Positions 47,782-54,946 of a DNA stretch of 64,000 nucleotides are shown one piece after another. This DNA is from Saccharobesus litoralis (GTDB taxonomy: Bacteria > Pseudomonadota > Gammaproteobacteria > Enterobacterales > Alteromonadaceae). The translations under genes and the position numbers were made by a program. Location of the stretch: contig NZ_CP026604.1 in the NCBI RefSeq assembly GCF_003063625.1, positions 2,108,001 to 2,172,000 of the forward strand, read 5' to 3'. Positions within the stretch are counted from its first letter, which is position 1, and every line of letters starts with the position of its first letter. The notes under the pieces were generated by a model. That model was not told the DNA's origin, made no database searches, and worked only from the letters and a program-made list of their open reading frames with translations.

Positions 47782-49048
47782 GTTGTCCCGTTCGCATCGT
47801 TCGGACAACTATTAGCTCAAAAATTAGGCTGTTTTAAAAAATAAACCAGCCTAAATTACCCTCAAATCCCGATCAAAATTTGCAAATCTCTCAGTAAATC
47901 CACAAATAAATAAACCAGTTTGTTTGAAATTTAAATGAATCTCAAAACCCAAGCATGCCTCAGCCTCGCAAACTACGAACGACATTTATTCAAATTTTAA
48001 AAAGAGCGAACTTTCCTAAAAAATCTAAAAACAGCTAATCCGGAAAATAAAAGCCGCTTAAAACGCCATCCCAATCTGATACCCAAACCGGTTGGTTTTT
48101 ATGATTGTGTGGTTTATTGGTAAAGGTTTCCATCGGTGTTTGACCGTTAAGTTGGCTATGCGGCCTAATATGGTTATACCAAATTTGATAGCGTAAAAGC
48201 TCAGTTTGTAAGTTACAACAAGGCGTAAAATCAACCTGCCGCCACAATTGCTTAAACGAACCAAAACAGCGCTCAATACGGCCATTTTGCCAAGGGCTGG
48301 CGATATTGGTTGTTTGTGGTTTAATGCCTAATAACCAATATGCTTTTTTCAAAAACTTGGCTGTAAAGCAAGCCTCGTTATCGGTGCGGATCGCTTTTGG
48401 TACGCCAAATTGTTTAAAGATTTGAACTAAAGTACGCAGTAATGTTAGTGCACTTTTATTATTGATATTTTGTAGCTTCAGTAAAGCGCGTGAGCCATGA
48501 TCGATAATGCCTAACACTAAATGTTGTTTTTTGTTTAGCGTGACAAAGGTTAAATCCATCCCCCATGTTTGGTTGACTGCGACAGGCTTTGGCTTTCTAT
48601 GTTTAATATTTCTGCGTTTCACAGCCACAGCGTATTGATTAGCCTTTAGCTTTTCATAAACAAAGGTTTTACTAACCGTGTGGCCTTGATGTTGATAAAG
48701 CCGATTAAAGGTTAAAGCAATCGTGCCACAACCGACATTGGGTAAATGCGCTTTAAGATAAATCACTTTATCAATCACCCACTGCGGCTTTTTCTGGTTT
48801 TTAGGGTAGGGCAATATGACTTCTTTGAGTTTATTGTGAGTAAGCGTTGCCGTTCTTCGATGATGTGTTTTAGGAAACCAGACATCTTTAATTTGTTTGA
48901 ATAAAACTTTCCAGATTAATGCCAAATAGCGCAGCCATCTTCCTTTGAACATTTCCTTCCTTAGTTAGTTTTTGTTTTAAAATCCCCTTATAATAAAACG
49001 TTTGTTATGAAATAATCCAAACACGCTCATTGATGAGTTCACAAAGGA
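47782..49048 (-). mobile_element. DDE-integrase element, copy A (hairpin-ended; right boundary uncertain)
   Basis: A transposase gene and about 250 bp beyond its 3' end are shared with copy B at 50327-51602. The left side begins with the hairpin GTTGTCC / loop CGTTCGCATCGTTC / GGACAAC (47782-47809), followed by an AGGCTG...CAGCCT stem (about 47838-47865) that could end the minus-strand transcript. On the right the shared sequence runs to a CTCATTGATGAG palindrome and straight into a LamG N-terminal fragment, so the true right end cannot be fixed from two copies. The stretch 47810-48034 holds nothing else coding. Confidence 0.65.
48035..48952 (-). CDS. DDE (rve-type) transposase/integrase, copy A
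   Basis: A 305-residue transposase with an integrase core. Catalytic Asp is in WGMDLTFVTL, the second Asp in AIRTDNEACF and the Glu in SPWQNGRIERCFGSFK, giving the D-D-E triad. An HTH-like N-terminal region (KPQWVIDKVIYLKAHLPNVG) and a C-terminal WVSDWDGVLSGFYFPD tail are shared with copy B. The layout resembles IS481/IS3-type transposases encoded by one frame. It is full length. Two copies in the same orientation both sit just before LamG N-terminal fragments. Confidence 0.85.
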   Translation of the reverse strand: MFKGRWLRYLALIWKVLFKQIKDVWFPKTHHRRTATLTHNKLKEVILPYPKNQKKPQWVIDKVIYLKAHLPNVGCGTIALTFNRLYQHQGHTVSKTFVYEKLKANQYAVAVKRRNIKHRKPKPVAVNQTWGMDLTFVTLNKKQHLVLGIIDHGSRALLKLQNINNKSALTLLRTLVQIFKQFGVPKAIRTDNEACFTAKFLKKAYWLLGIKPQTTNIASPWQNGRIERCFGSFKQLWRQVDFTPCCNLQTELLRYQIWYNHIRPHSQLNGQTPMETFTNKPHNHKNQPVWVSDWDGVLSGFYFPD

Positions 49049-49321
49049 ATGGCTCGACTTATTTTTTTGATCGGTTTGATCACCCTATCTAATTTACTTT
49101 TTACCAAACTCAGCCTTGCTGCTGGCGGTTTCGATATTTGGCATGTACAATTTGGTTTTGTGGTGGGGCGCTCACTGATTTTGTCTGAGTCAGGCAACCT
49201 AATTGGGCAGAAAAAATTGATGATGGGTTTCTATGTTAAAAATTACCAACTTGAAAAGGAATATCAAACCTTAGCAAAGTTCGCTGAATTACTGCAAATG
49301 TTAGAGAATGAAGAAGATTAA
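49049..49321 (+). pseudogene. N-terminal fragment of a LamG toxin gene copy
   Basis: The 90-residue frame starts with a signal peptide and continues LAAGGFDIW...FGFVVGRSLILSESGNLI, matching the mature start of the main toxin protein (residues about 40-75). It then shifts frame and degenerates. The DNA match to 27541-27640 is close. It shows that at least one further complete LamG gene once existed here. It could still make a small secreted peptide but is treated as a remnant. Confidence 0.75.
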
Positions 49322-49332
49322 AAAGTAGATAA

Positions 49333-49360
49333 TTGCCATTTAATTAAAAGAGCGTAGAAT
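49333..49360 (+). promoter_or_regulatory. Candidate promoter of the toxin-antitoxin pair
   Basis: TTGCCA (49333-49338) and TAGAAT (49355-49360) are spaced by 16 bp and lie just upstream of the antitoxin gene. The palindrome TACATGTA at 49361-49368 follows directly and is a plausible operator for autoregulation by a ribbon-helix-helix antitoxin. Confidence 0.5.
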
Positions 49361-49393
49361 TACATGTATGACAAGTAAATCATGAGGTTTAAA

Positions 49394-49606
49394 ATGTTAT
49401 CGTTACGTCTACCTGTAGAAATAGAAGATCGATTATCTAATTTGGCGCAAACAACTGGGCGTACCAAAACTTACTATGCCAAAGAAGCTATATTAAGATA
49501 TTTGGATGAAATGGAAGATGTGTATATTGCCCTAGATAGATTAGAAAAACCAGGAAAACGCTGGACACAAGAAGAAGTGGAGCAGCAACTTGGCTTGGAA
49601 GATTGA
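49394..49606 (+). CDS. Ribbon-helix-helix antitoxin (RelB/CopG-like)
   Basis: The start is set at 49394, which has a GAGG ribosome-binding site six bases upstream; an in-frame ATG at 49382 is the alternative. The 70-residue product opens with MLSLRLPVEIEDRLSNLAQ and continues TGRTKTYYAKEAILRYLDEM, a standard ribbon-helix-helix DNA-binding domain. An acidic/charged C-terminal tail is the likely toxin-wrapping part. It overlaps the toxin gene by 17 bases. It is expected to repress its own promoter and neutralise the RelE-like protein. The pair lies intact within pseudogenised DNA, in keeping with addictive stabilisation of the accessory region. Confidence 0.88.
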   Translation: MLSLRLPVEIEDRLSNLAQTTGRTKTYYAKEAILRYLDEMEDVYIALDRLEKPGKRWTQEEVEQQLGLED

Positions 49607-49865
49607 ATGGGATGACCACGCCCTAAAAGACTTAAAAAAATTAGACAAACAAACGCAAAAAGACATTGTTAAATATCTTAAAACACGAATATCGACAGCC
49701 GATTCACCAAGGCAATTTGGCAAATCCTTGGTAGGAGACAAGATCGGCTTGTGGCGTTATAGAGTTAAAGACTATCGCATCATTTGCAAAATAGAGGACG
49801 ATAGATTAGTGGTTGTTGTATTGAGGACTAGCCATAGAAAAAATGTATACAGGTTAGATATTTAA
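49590..49865 (+). CDS. RelE/ParE-family toxin
   Basis: A 91-residue basic protein with the RelE fold signature: WKIEWDDHALKDLKKLDKQ, then GLWRYRVKDYRIICKIED and VLRTSHRKNVYRL. The strand arrangement and conserved Arg/Lys residues match RelE-type mRNA interferases that cut at the ribosome. No ATG is available in frame, so the TTG at 49590 inside the antitoxin gene is the likely start; coupled translation from the antitoxin is typical. Specificity (RelE against ParE) cannot be settled by eye. Confidence 0.88.
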   Translation: MAWKIEWDDHALKDLKKLDKQTQKDIVKYLKTRISTADSPRQFGKSLVGDKIGLWRYRVKDYRIICKIEDDRLVVVVLRTSHRKNVYRLDI

Positions 49866-49909
49866 GTAAGTATCAAACGCCAAGCTTCACTGAGCGTAAA
49901 TATAATACC

Positions 49910-50330
49910 GAACACAACCTTGGCGAAAGTGATAGACCTAATGAGCACACCATTGCCTTTGAAGGCTCTGCGGCGAATACCGACACCTTAGTCACCATTG
50001 AAGTTGAATGGCTAAACCAAGATGGTACACCGTTACCACCGGGCTTGGCTGATTACGGATTCACCGGGCGTTTAGTTAAAGTCACCGACAGTGGCATGGA
50101 GCTAACCGAAGTTGGGCATTTTGATATTACTCCGGGTAAGCGTATTGAAAACGTACAAATCCCCACTGACCATGAATACAGTGAAACCTTCTACCTACAA
50201 ATATCGGCTAAACCGCAACACGAGAATCCGACATTTGGTGATTTAGGTGCCAGTCCCGATGGGCCATTACAATATCGCCCTAAACACTATGTACCCTTTA
50301 AAGTGCCGGTTTATGATGAAGTGCTAGATG
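49910..50330 (+). repeat. Exact 421-bp copy of the LamG toxin gene (29287-29707)
   Basis: Every base from 49910 to 50330 that was compared matches 29287-29707; similarity continues imperfectly a little further left (to about 49888). Right of 50330 the copy stops at a degraded version of the 28-nt hairpin. An open frame (50045-50377) covers it but has no start, so this is a dead gene fragment. Confidence 0.9.
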
Positions 50331-51602
50331 TCCCGTTCGCATCGTTCACACAATTACCTGCTCAAAAATCAGGCTGATTTATAAATCAATCAGCCTAAAT
50401 TACCCTCAAACGCCTAACATAATTCGCAAATTTCTCAGTAAACCCACAAATAAACAAACCACATTGTTCGAAATTCAAACAAATTTAAAAACCCAAGCAT
50501 GCCTATACCTCGTAAACTACGAACGGCATTTATTCAATTTGTAAAATTACTATTCCTCATTTTCTAACCTTACAACACAGCTAATCCGGAAAATAAAAGC
50601 CGCTTAGTACGCCATCCCAATCTGAAACCCAAACCGGTGGGCTTTTTTGATTGTGTGGTTTGTTAGAAAAAGCTTCTATCGGTGTTAGGCCGTTGAGTTG
50701 GCTATGTGGCCTGACATGGTTATACCAAGTTTGATAGCGCGAAAGCTCAGTTTGTAAGTCACAACAAGGCGCAAAATCAACCTGCCGCCACAATTGCTTA
50801 AACGAACCAAAACAACGCTCAATTCGGCCATTTTGCCAAGGGCTAGCGATATTGGTGGTTTGTGGCTTAATGCCTAGTATCCAAAACGCTTTTTTCAAAA
50901 ACTTGGCATTAAAGCAAGCCTCGTTATCGGTGCGGATCGCTTTTGGTATGCCGAATTGCTTAAAGGTTTGAACTAATGCACGCAGTAACGTTAACGCACT
51001 TTTATTATTGAGATTTTGTAGCTTCAATAAAGCGCGCGAGCCATGGTCGATAATACCCAATACTAGGTGTTGTTGTTTGTTTAGCGTGACACACGTTAAA
51101 TCCAACCCCCATGTATGGTTGACCGTAATAGGTTTGGGCTTTTTTCGTTTTATTGCTCTGCGTTTCACTGCCACAGCATATTGATTGGCTTTTAACTTTT
51201 CATAAACAAAGGTTTTACTGACCGTTTGGCCTTGATGTTGATAAAGCCGATTAAAGGTTAAAGCAATCGTGCCACAACCCACATTGGGCAAATGCGCTTT
51301 TAGGTAAATAATTTTATCAATCACCCATTGTGGCTTTTTCTGGTTTTTAGGTTGAGATTCAGGAGGTGTTGTTTTGATATTTTTGTGAGTCCGAAAATCC
51401 GCTTTTCGCTGAACAGCACGTATTTTATAAAACCAGACACCTTTAATTCGCCTGAATAATATATTCCAGATTAATGCTAAATAGTGCAGCCATCGTCCTT
51501 TGTTCATTTACTTCCTTAGTTATTACCCGCTTGAAATCCCCTTATGTTAAATTGTTTATTATGAAATAATCCAAACACGCTCATTAATGAGTTCACATAG
51601 GA
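50327..51602 (-). mobile_element. DDE-integrase element, copy B (boundaries approximate)
   Basis: It has the same plan as copy A: a degraded hairpin (loop CGTTCGCATCGTTC at 50334-50347) and an AGGCTGATT...AATCAGCCT stem. The transposase gene follows on the minus strand. The right flank carries the CTCATTAATGAG palindrome (about 51580-51591) and runs into a degenerate LamG start. The non-coding stretches 50378-50580 and 51508-51602 are shared with copy A and hold nothing else. Confidence 0.65.
50581..51507 (-). CDS. DDE (rve-type) transposase/integrase, copy B
   Basis: A 308-residue homologue of the transposase at 48035. Catalytic Asp is in WGLDLTCVTL, the second Asp in AIRTDNEACF and Glu in SPWQNGRIERCFGSFK; the C-terminal WVSDWDGVLSGFYFPD is the same. 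The two differ most near the N-terminus (about residues 25-60), where copy B has different sequence. It appears intact. Divergence from copy A is clearly greater than between the two RAYT copies, so the two elements did not arise by a very recent local duplication. Confidence 0.85.
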   Translation of the reverse strand: MNKGRWLHYLALIWNILFRRIKGVWFYKIRAVQRKADFRTHKNIKTTPPESQPKNQKKPQWVIDKIIYLKAHLPNVGCGTIALTFNRLYQHQGQTVSKTFVYEKLKANQYAVAVKRRAIKRKKPKPITVNHTWGLDLTCVTLNKQQHLVLGIIDHGSRALLKLQNLNNKSALTLLRALVQTFKQFGIPKAIRTDNEACFNAKFLKKAFWILGIKPQTTNIASPWQNGRIERCFGSFKQLWRQVDFAPCCDLQTELSRYQTWYNHVRPHSQLNGLTPIEAFSNKPHNQKSPPVWVSDWDGVLSGFYFPD

Positions 51603-51690
51603 ATGGCGATTTGATCTCGCTATCTAACTTTTTACGGTCAATTACAGTTACACCTAAGGCTTAGATATTTGGAATGCTAAGGACTGTATG
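51603..51690 (+). pseudogene. Degenerate LamG gene start
   Basis: It begins with ATG immediately after integrase element B, as in copy A, but hits a stop after two codons. The piece ggcttagatatttggaatgc (51658-51677) corresponds to the GGFDIWNA codons of the main gene. It is non-functional. Apart from the palindrome at 51776 nothing else is visible between here and 51877. Confidence 0.5.
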
Positions 51691-51775
51691 GGTTAGCTGC
51701 TGAGTTCCTGCTGCTGAATTCTATAAAACACAATCAATTGTCAATTGAGGAGATTATTAAGCTCGGCCTTCATAT

Positions 51776-51825
51776 AAACTAAAATGAGTTAAGCTAATTT
51801 AAATTAGCTTAACTCATTTTAGTTT
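51776..51825. terminator. Perfect 50-bp palindrome followed by a T-run
   Basis: Two 25-base arms (first arm starts AAACTAAAATGAGTTAAGC) are exact reverse complements with no spacer, and GTTTTTTTATT follows on the plus side. A long cruciform-capable, AT-rich stem plus T-run fits a rho-independent terminator that would insulate the ATPase gene from the fragments on its left. The length and perfection are unusual for a plain terminator. Confidence 0.6.
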
Positions 51826-51877
51826 GTTTTTTTATTGTGTTAGTATTTTTACTAAATTTTCAATGCTCGGTGTCTAA

Positions 51878-53239
51878 ATGAAGAAATTCTACAACAGACA
51901 GTCAGAATTAACGCAATTGACGAGTGTGTCAGCCAATATTGAATCAACAAATGGTCAGCTCAGTGTACTTGTTGGTAAACGCCGCGTAGGTAAAACAAGA
52001 TTACTTAAAGAAGCTTTGTTTCGCGATAATCAGCAGCGCACTTTATACTTATTTATTAGTCGCAAAAGCGAAAGTATGTTGGTAAAAGAGTTTGCTGACC
52101 TGATTGTTACCGAACTTGGAGCAAAGTTTTTTAAACCTGACACCCTGCGAGATGTATTTGAGTATCTCTTGGATTATTCAACACAAAGACCGCTCACCGT
52201 GATTATTGATGAATTTCAAGACATCCAACGTGTTAATGACTCTCTGTTTTCTGATTTACAAAACCTATGGGGTTCATACAAGGCTGAATCCATGATGCAC
52301 TTAGTGTGCTGCGGTAGTATGTACAACATGATGACTAAGATCTTTAAGGAAAAAGATGAGCCATTGATGAATCGAGATGACAGGTTTTTTCATATAAAAC
52401 CGTTAAAGCCTTCAATAATCAAAGCCATTATGCAGGATGTTGGTGTGTTCTCAGCCGAGAGAATGCTTGAATGGTGGTGTTTGTCTGGAGGTATTCCTAA
52501 GTACTTAGAGTGGTTATCGTATTCTACGCAAAATGATTCTGTGTTTGATTATGTTATTTCGAGCTCTTCGCCATTTATGAAAGAGGGTTTACATCGATTA
52601 GTGGAAGATTTTGGCGCTGAGCATGCACATTACTTTGATATTCTCAATGCAATTGCTCGCGGTAAAACCTCGCGTTCAGACATTAAAAACTATGTGGATG
52701 CCGGAATTGACGTTCATTTGGAACGACTTGAAAAAAACTTTAATGTTGTAAGCAAATACAAACCAATATCATCTAAGGAAACGACAAGAGATACCCGTTT
52801 CTCGATTGAAGATCCGTTTCTTAATTTCTGGTTCACGTTTATTCATTCAAACGCTAGCGCGGTTGAAATGGATAATTTTGATTACATCAAAGCTCATATA
52901 AAACGCGACTTTTCAACTTTTTCTGGTTTGCAACTAGAAGGGCTATTTAAAGCGATCCTTGCTGAATCCAACCAGTTTAATCAGATTGGAAGTTATTGGA
53001 ATAACAAGGGTAGAGACGAGATAGATATTGTCGCTATTAACAAGCTCGATAAGATAGTGTTAATCGCTGAAGTTAAGCGCAATCAAAGTAAATATGATGA
53101 AGCTAAATTGATTGGCAAAGCTCAGGGGCTGCTTGCCAAGATGAACTTGAGCGAACACAAAGTTAGCTATCGTGGTTTCTCACTTGATAACCTTGAACAG
53201 GTAATGGAAGAGTTTAAGCCAAGGTTTGATGGTAATTGA
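51878..53239 (+). CDS. AAA+ ATPase with C-terminal PD-(D/E)xK-like domain (DUF234-type)
   Basis: A 453-residue protein. The N-terminal P-loop ATPase has Walker A in LVGKRRVGKTRLL (about residue 35) and Walker B in LTVIIDEFQDI (about 110). A winged-helix-like middle part follows, then the C-terminal segment NKGRDEIDIVAINKLDKIVL...AEVKRNQ with a D...ExK nuclease-like motif (about 385-415). This is the layout of the archaeal-type ATPase/DUF234 family, common in archaea and scattered in bacteria by transfer. The cellular role is unknown. It stands alone, with its own upstream palindrome/T-run and a hairpin downstream, between the toxin scrapyard and core genes. No ribosome-binding site of quality is visible before the ATG. 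Confidence 0.85.
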   Translation: MKKFYNRQSELTQLTSVSANIESTNGQLSVLVGKRRVGKTRLLKEALFRDNQQRTLYLFISRKSESMLVKEFADLIVTELGAKFFKPDTLRDVFEYLLDYSTQRPLTVIIDEFQDIQRVNDSLFSDLQNLWGSYKAESMMHLVCCGSMYNMMTKIFKEKDEPLMNRDDRFFHIKPLKPSIIKAIMQDVGVFSAERMLEWWCLSGGIPKYLEWLSYSTQNDSVFDYVISSSSPFMKEGLHRLVEDFGAEHAHYFDILNAIARGKTSRSDIKNYVDAGIDVHLERLEKNFNVVSKYKPISSKETTRDTRFSIEDPFLNFWFTFIHSNASAVEMDNFDYIKAHIKRDFSTFSGLQLEGLFKAILAESNQFNQIGSYWNNKGRDEIDIVAINKLDKIVLIAEVKRNQSKYDEAKLIGKAQGLLAKMNLSEHKVSYRGFSLDNLEQVMEEFKPRFDGN

Positions 53240-53272
53240 TATTAACTCGATTGGAAAATCGGCTCTATATAA

Positions 53273-53300
53273 AGGCCGATGTATTAAAAGCCATCGGCCT
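53273..53300 (-). terminator. Hairpin terminator between convergent genes
   Basis: AGGCCGATG and CATCGGCCT form a 9-bp stem with a 10-nt loop. On the minus strand the stem is followed by TTATAT, so it best serves the lipoprotein gene at 53322, and it may also stop transcripts from the ATPase gene. Confidence 0.65.
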
Positions 53301-53321
53301 AAATTAAAACAATTCTTCTAG

Positions 53322-53819
53322 CTAGTTTTTGCTACTTGCCTCAGCGACTTGTTCAAAGTGCATAAGCACTTCTTCTATTTCGTGTGCCATCTGCTTACGT
53401 GTTAACGGGCTGTCTTGTTCAGTTTTGGCCATTACAGTAACTGTGGCTGGGTGAACTAATAAATCTTTCGCATGATAGCAACTGGCGTTTTTCATGGCTG
53501 GTAATTTACCGTCAGCGTGATAGTCGGCTTCAATGGCATCTAAGTCGAGCGTTTGCATTAAGTCAGCAGCGGCTAACACTGCATTTATGTATTCTTTACA
53601 TTCTGGATGACGAGGTAAAAATAAGCCTAAAACGATTTTGGCTTGTGCAACGAGTTTTTGTGATCCTAGAGCGATAGAATCAAATTTAGCGTCTTTTGAT
53701 TGGCTTAAAACAGATTGAGCAATATTCTTATATTCCGCCCATTGGTCTTGTGGTTCATTTTTCGAACAGGCTGTCGTTAACAATACGCCCGTTGCTAAGG
53801 CTACTAGTGATTTTCGCAT
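53322..53819 (-). CDS. Uncharacterised lipoprotein, possibly iron-regulated
   Basis: A 165-residue protein with a lipoprotein signal (lipobox LTTAC, Cys18), so it should be periplasm-facing on a membrane. The mature part is mostly helical. It carries potential metal/haem ligands in RHPECKEY, DYHADGKLP and ASCYHAKDLLVHPA. No family was recognised. The upstream Fur-box-like palindrome, 29 bp before the ATG, suggests iron-repressed expression. It is a single-gene unit ending in a hairpin; the nag gene next to it is read on the same strand but separated by over 100 bp containing the palindrome. Confidence 0.7.
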   Translation of the reverse strand: MRKSLVALATGVLLTTACSKNEPQDQWAEYKNIAQSVLSQSKDAKFDSIALGSQKLVAQAKIVLGLFLPRHPECKEYINAVLAAADLMQTLDLDAIEADYHADGKLPAMKNASCYHAKDLLVHPATVTVMAKTEQDSPLTRKQMAHEIEEVLMHFEQVAEASSKN

Positions 53820-53847
53820 AATGTATTACCTATTGATTTTTTCTAAA

Positions 53848-53862
53848 TGATAACGCTTATCA
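53848..53862. promoter_or_regulatory. Fur-box-like operator
   Basis: TGATAACGCTTATCA is a perfect 7-1-7 inverted repeat and differs from the Fur consensus TGATAATNATTATCA only at the two bases flanking the centre. It lies just upstream of the lipoprotein gene on the minus strand. Confidence 0.55.
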
Positions 53863-53923
53863 TTTTCTCTATCAATAGTGCGATGGTAATAACTGCTCAC
53901 TGTTACATATGTAAAAATTAGCG

Positions 53924-54928
53924 TTAGAAGGTTTTGATCATTTTTTGCATACCTGGTGGTCGGTCTGGATCAATGCCGCGTTCAATAGCGACATTAGCTA
54001 TATCTAAATAAAAGCGCTGTAATAATGTAAGAGGGGCTAAGCGTTCTGGGCAATTGAAAATGGGTTGTTTGAGCTTGTGAACGGTTAAACCGGCATCAAT
54101 AAATTCTTGAATTTGTTGTTGGTGTTTAGCAAAGGCTTCGTCGCGTAAATCGACACTGAGTAAACCGAGCTTTTTGTCAATCATACCGACTGCGCCGTGG
54201 GCAAACTCCGCTGAACTGAAAGGTTCTGCGTGTATGCAGCAATTACCCATTAACTTCATGGTGATTTCTTTGGCAATGGCATAACCAAATCCTCTGCCGA
54301 GTACAGCACAATGTTCAATTGAGTTTAACATGGCGTTGGTGATGATCGGCTCTGATTGGCAAGCTTGTTCCATTAAGTCGGGTAATTTGTATAAAGCTGA
54401 GCTGAGCTCTTTGTTGTGGGTCCATTTAGCCACTAATTGCAATAATGCTGATAAGGTAGTGAGCACTGTTTTAGTTGCTCCTATCACTTTCTGGCCACCG
54501 GCTTTTAGTGGTAACAATACATCGCACTCTTCTGCCAATGGCGAATTTTCGTCATTGACTAAGCCGACAACATAGGCACCTGAGAGTTTTGCCATTCTAG
54601 CTTGGTCAATTACATCTTGGCTGCGTCCAGACTGGCTAATCATTAATACTAAGGCGCCGTCTAATTTTATTGAACTTCCATAAGCACTCGTTACAGAAGG
54701 GGTCGCGCCAACCACAGGAATACCGGTTTCAATTTCAAACAAATATTTAGCAAAAGAGCCTGCGTGATCTGATGAACCGCGACCAACAATATAGATAAAT
54801 TTAGGCGAAACTAAACGTAAATGAGACCCTAGCTTGTCTGTTGTGTGATCGTTTTCTTCAAGTTGATTGGCTATTCGCTCTGGTGTTTCCAAGGCTTCTT
54901 GTACAAATAGGGGAGTTGATGCAGTCAT
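53924..54928 (-). CDS. nagB-II: SIS-type glucosamine-6-phosphate deaminase (NagB-II)
   Basis: A 334-residue protein with two SIS domains (about 45-165 and 195-320), related to the isomerase half of GlmS. The first has the phosphosugar loop VGRGSSDHAGSFAKYL and SQSGRSQDV. The second has AEPFSSAEFAHG, where the Glu/His act in ring opening in this family, and the C-terminal PDRPPGMQKMIKTF tail. NagB-II enzymes, described in Shewanella, convert glucosamine-6-phosphate to fructose-6-phosphate and ammonia in place of classical NagB. It follows nagK by 18 bp on the same strand, so the two give GlcNAc phosphorylation and later deamination; the deacetylase nagA is not in this window. An aminotransferase role is unlikely without the glutaminase domain. 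Confidence 0.85.
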   Translation of the reverse strand: MTASTPLFVQEALETPERIANQLEENDHTTDKLGSHLRLVSPKFIYIVGRGSSDHAGSFAKYLFEIETGIPVVGATPSVTSAYGSSIKLDGALVLMISQSGRSQDVIDQARMAKLSGAYVVGLVNDENSPLAEECDVLLPLKAGGQKVIGATKTVLTTLSALLQLVAKWTHNKELSSALYKLPDLMEQACQSEPIITNAMLNSIEHCAVLGRGFGYAIAKEITMKLMGNCCIHAEPFSSAEFAHGAVGMIDKKLGLLSVDLRDEAFAKHQQQIQEFIDAGLTVHKLKQPIFNCPERLAPLTLLQRFYLDIANVAIERGIDPDRPPGMQKMIKTF

Positions 54929-54946
54929 GATATTTATGTCTCAAGC

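Noticed and set aside
47782-47809. Integron attC site
   Set aside because: The hairpin lacks the GTTRRRY / RYYYAAC core boxes and the two-box architecture, and no tyrosine integron integrase is present.
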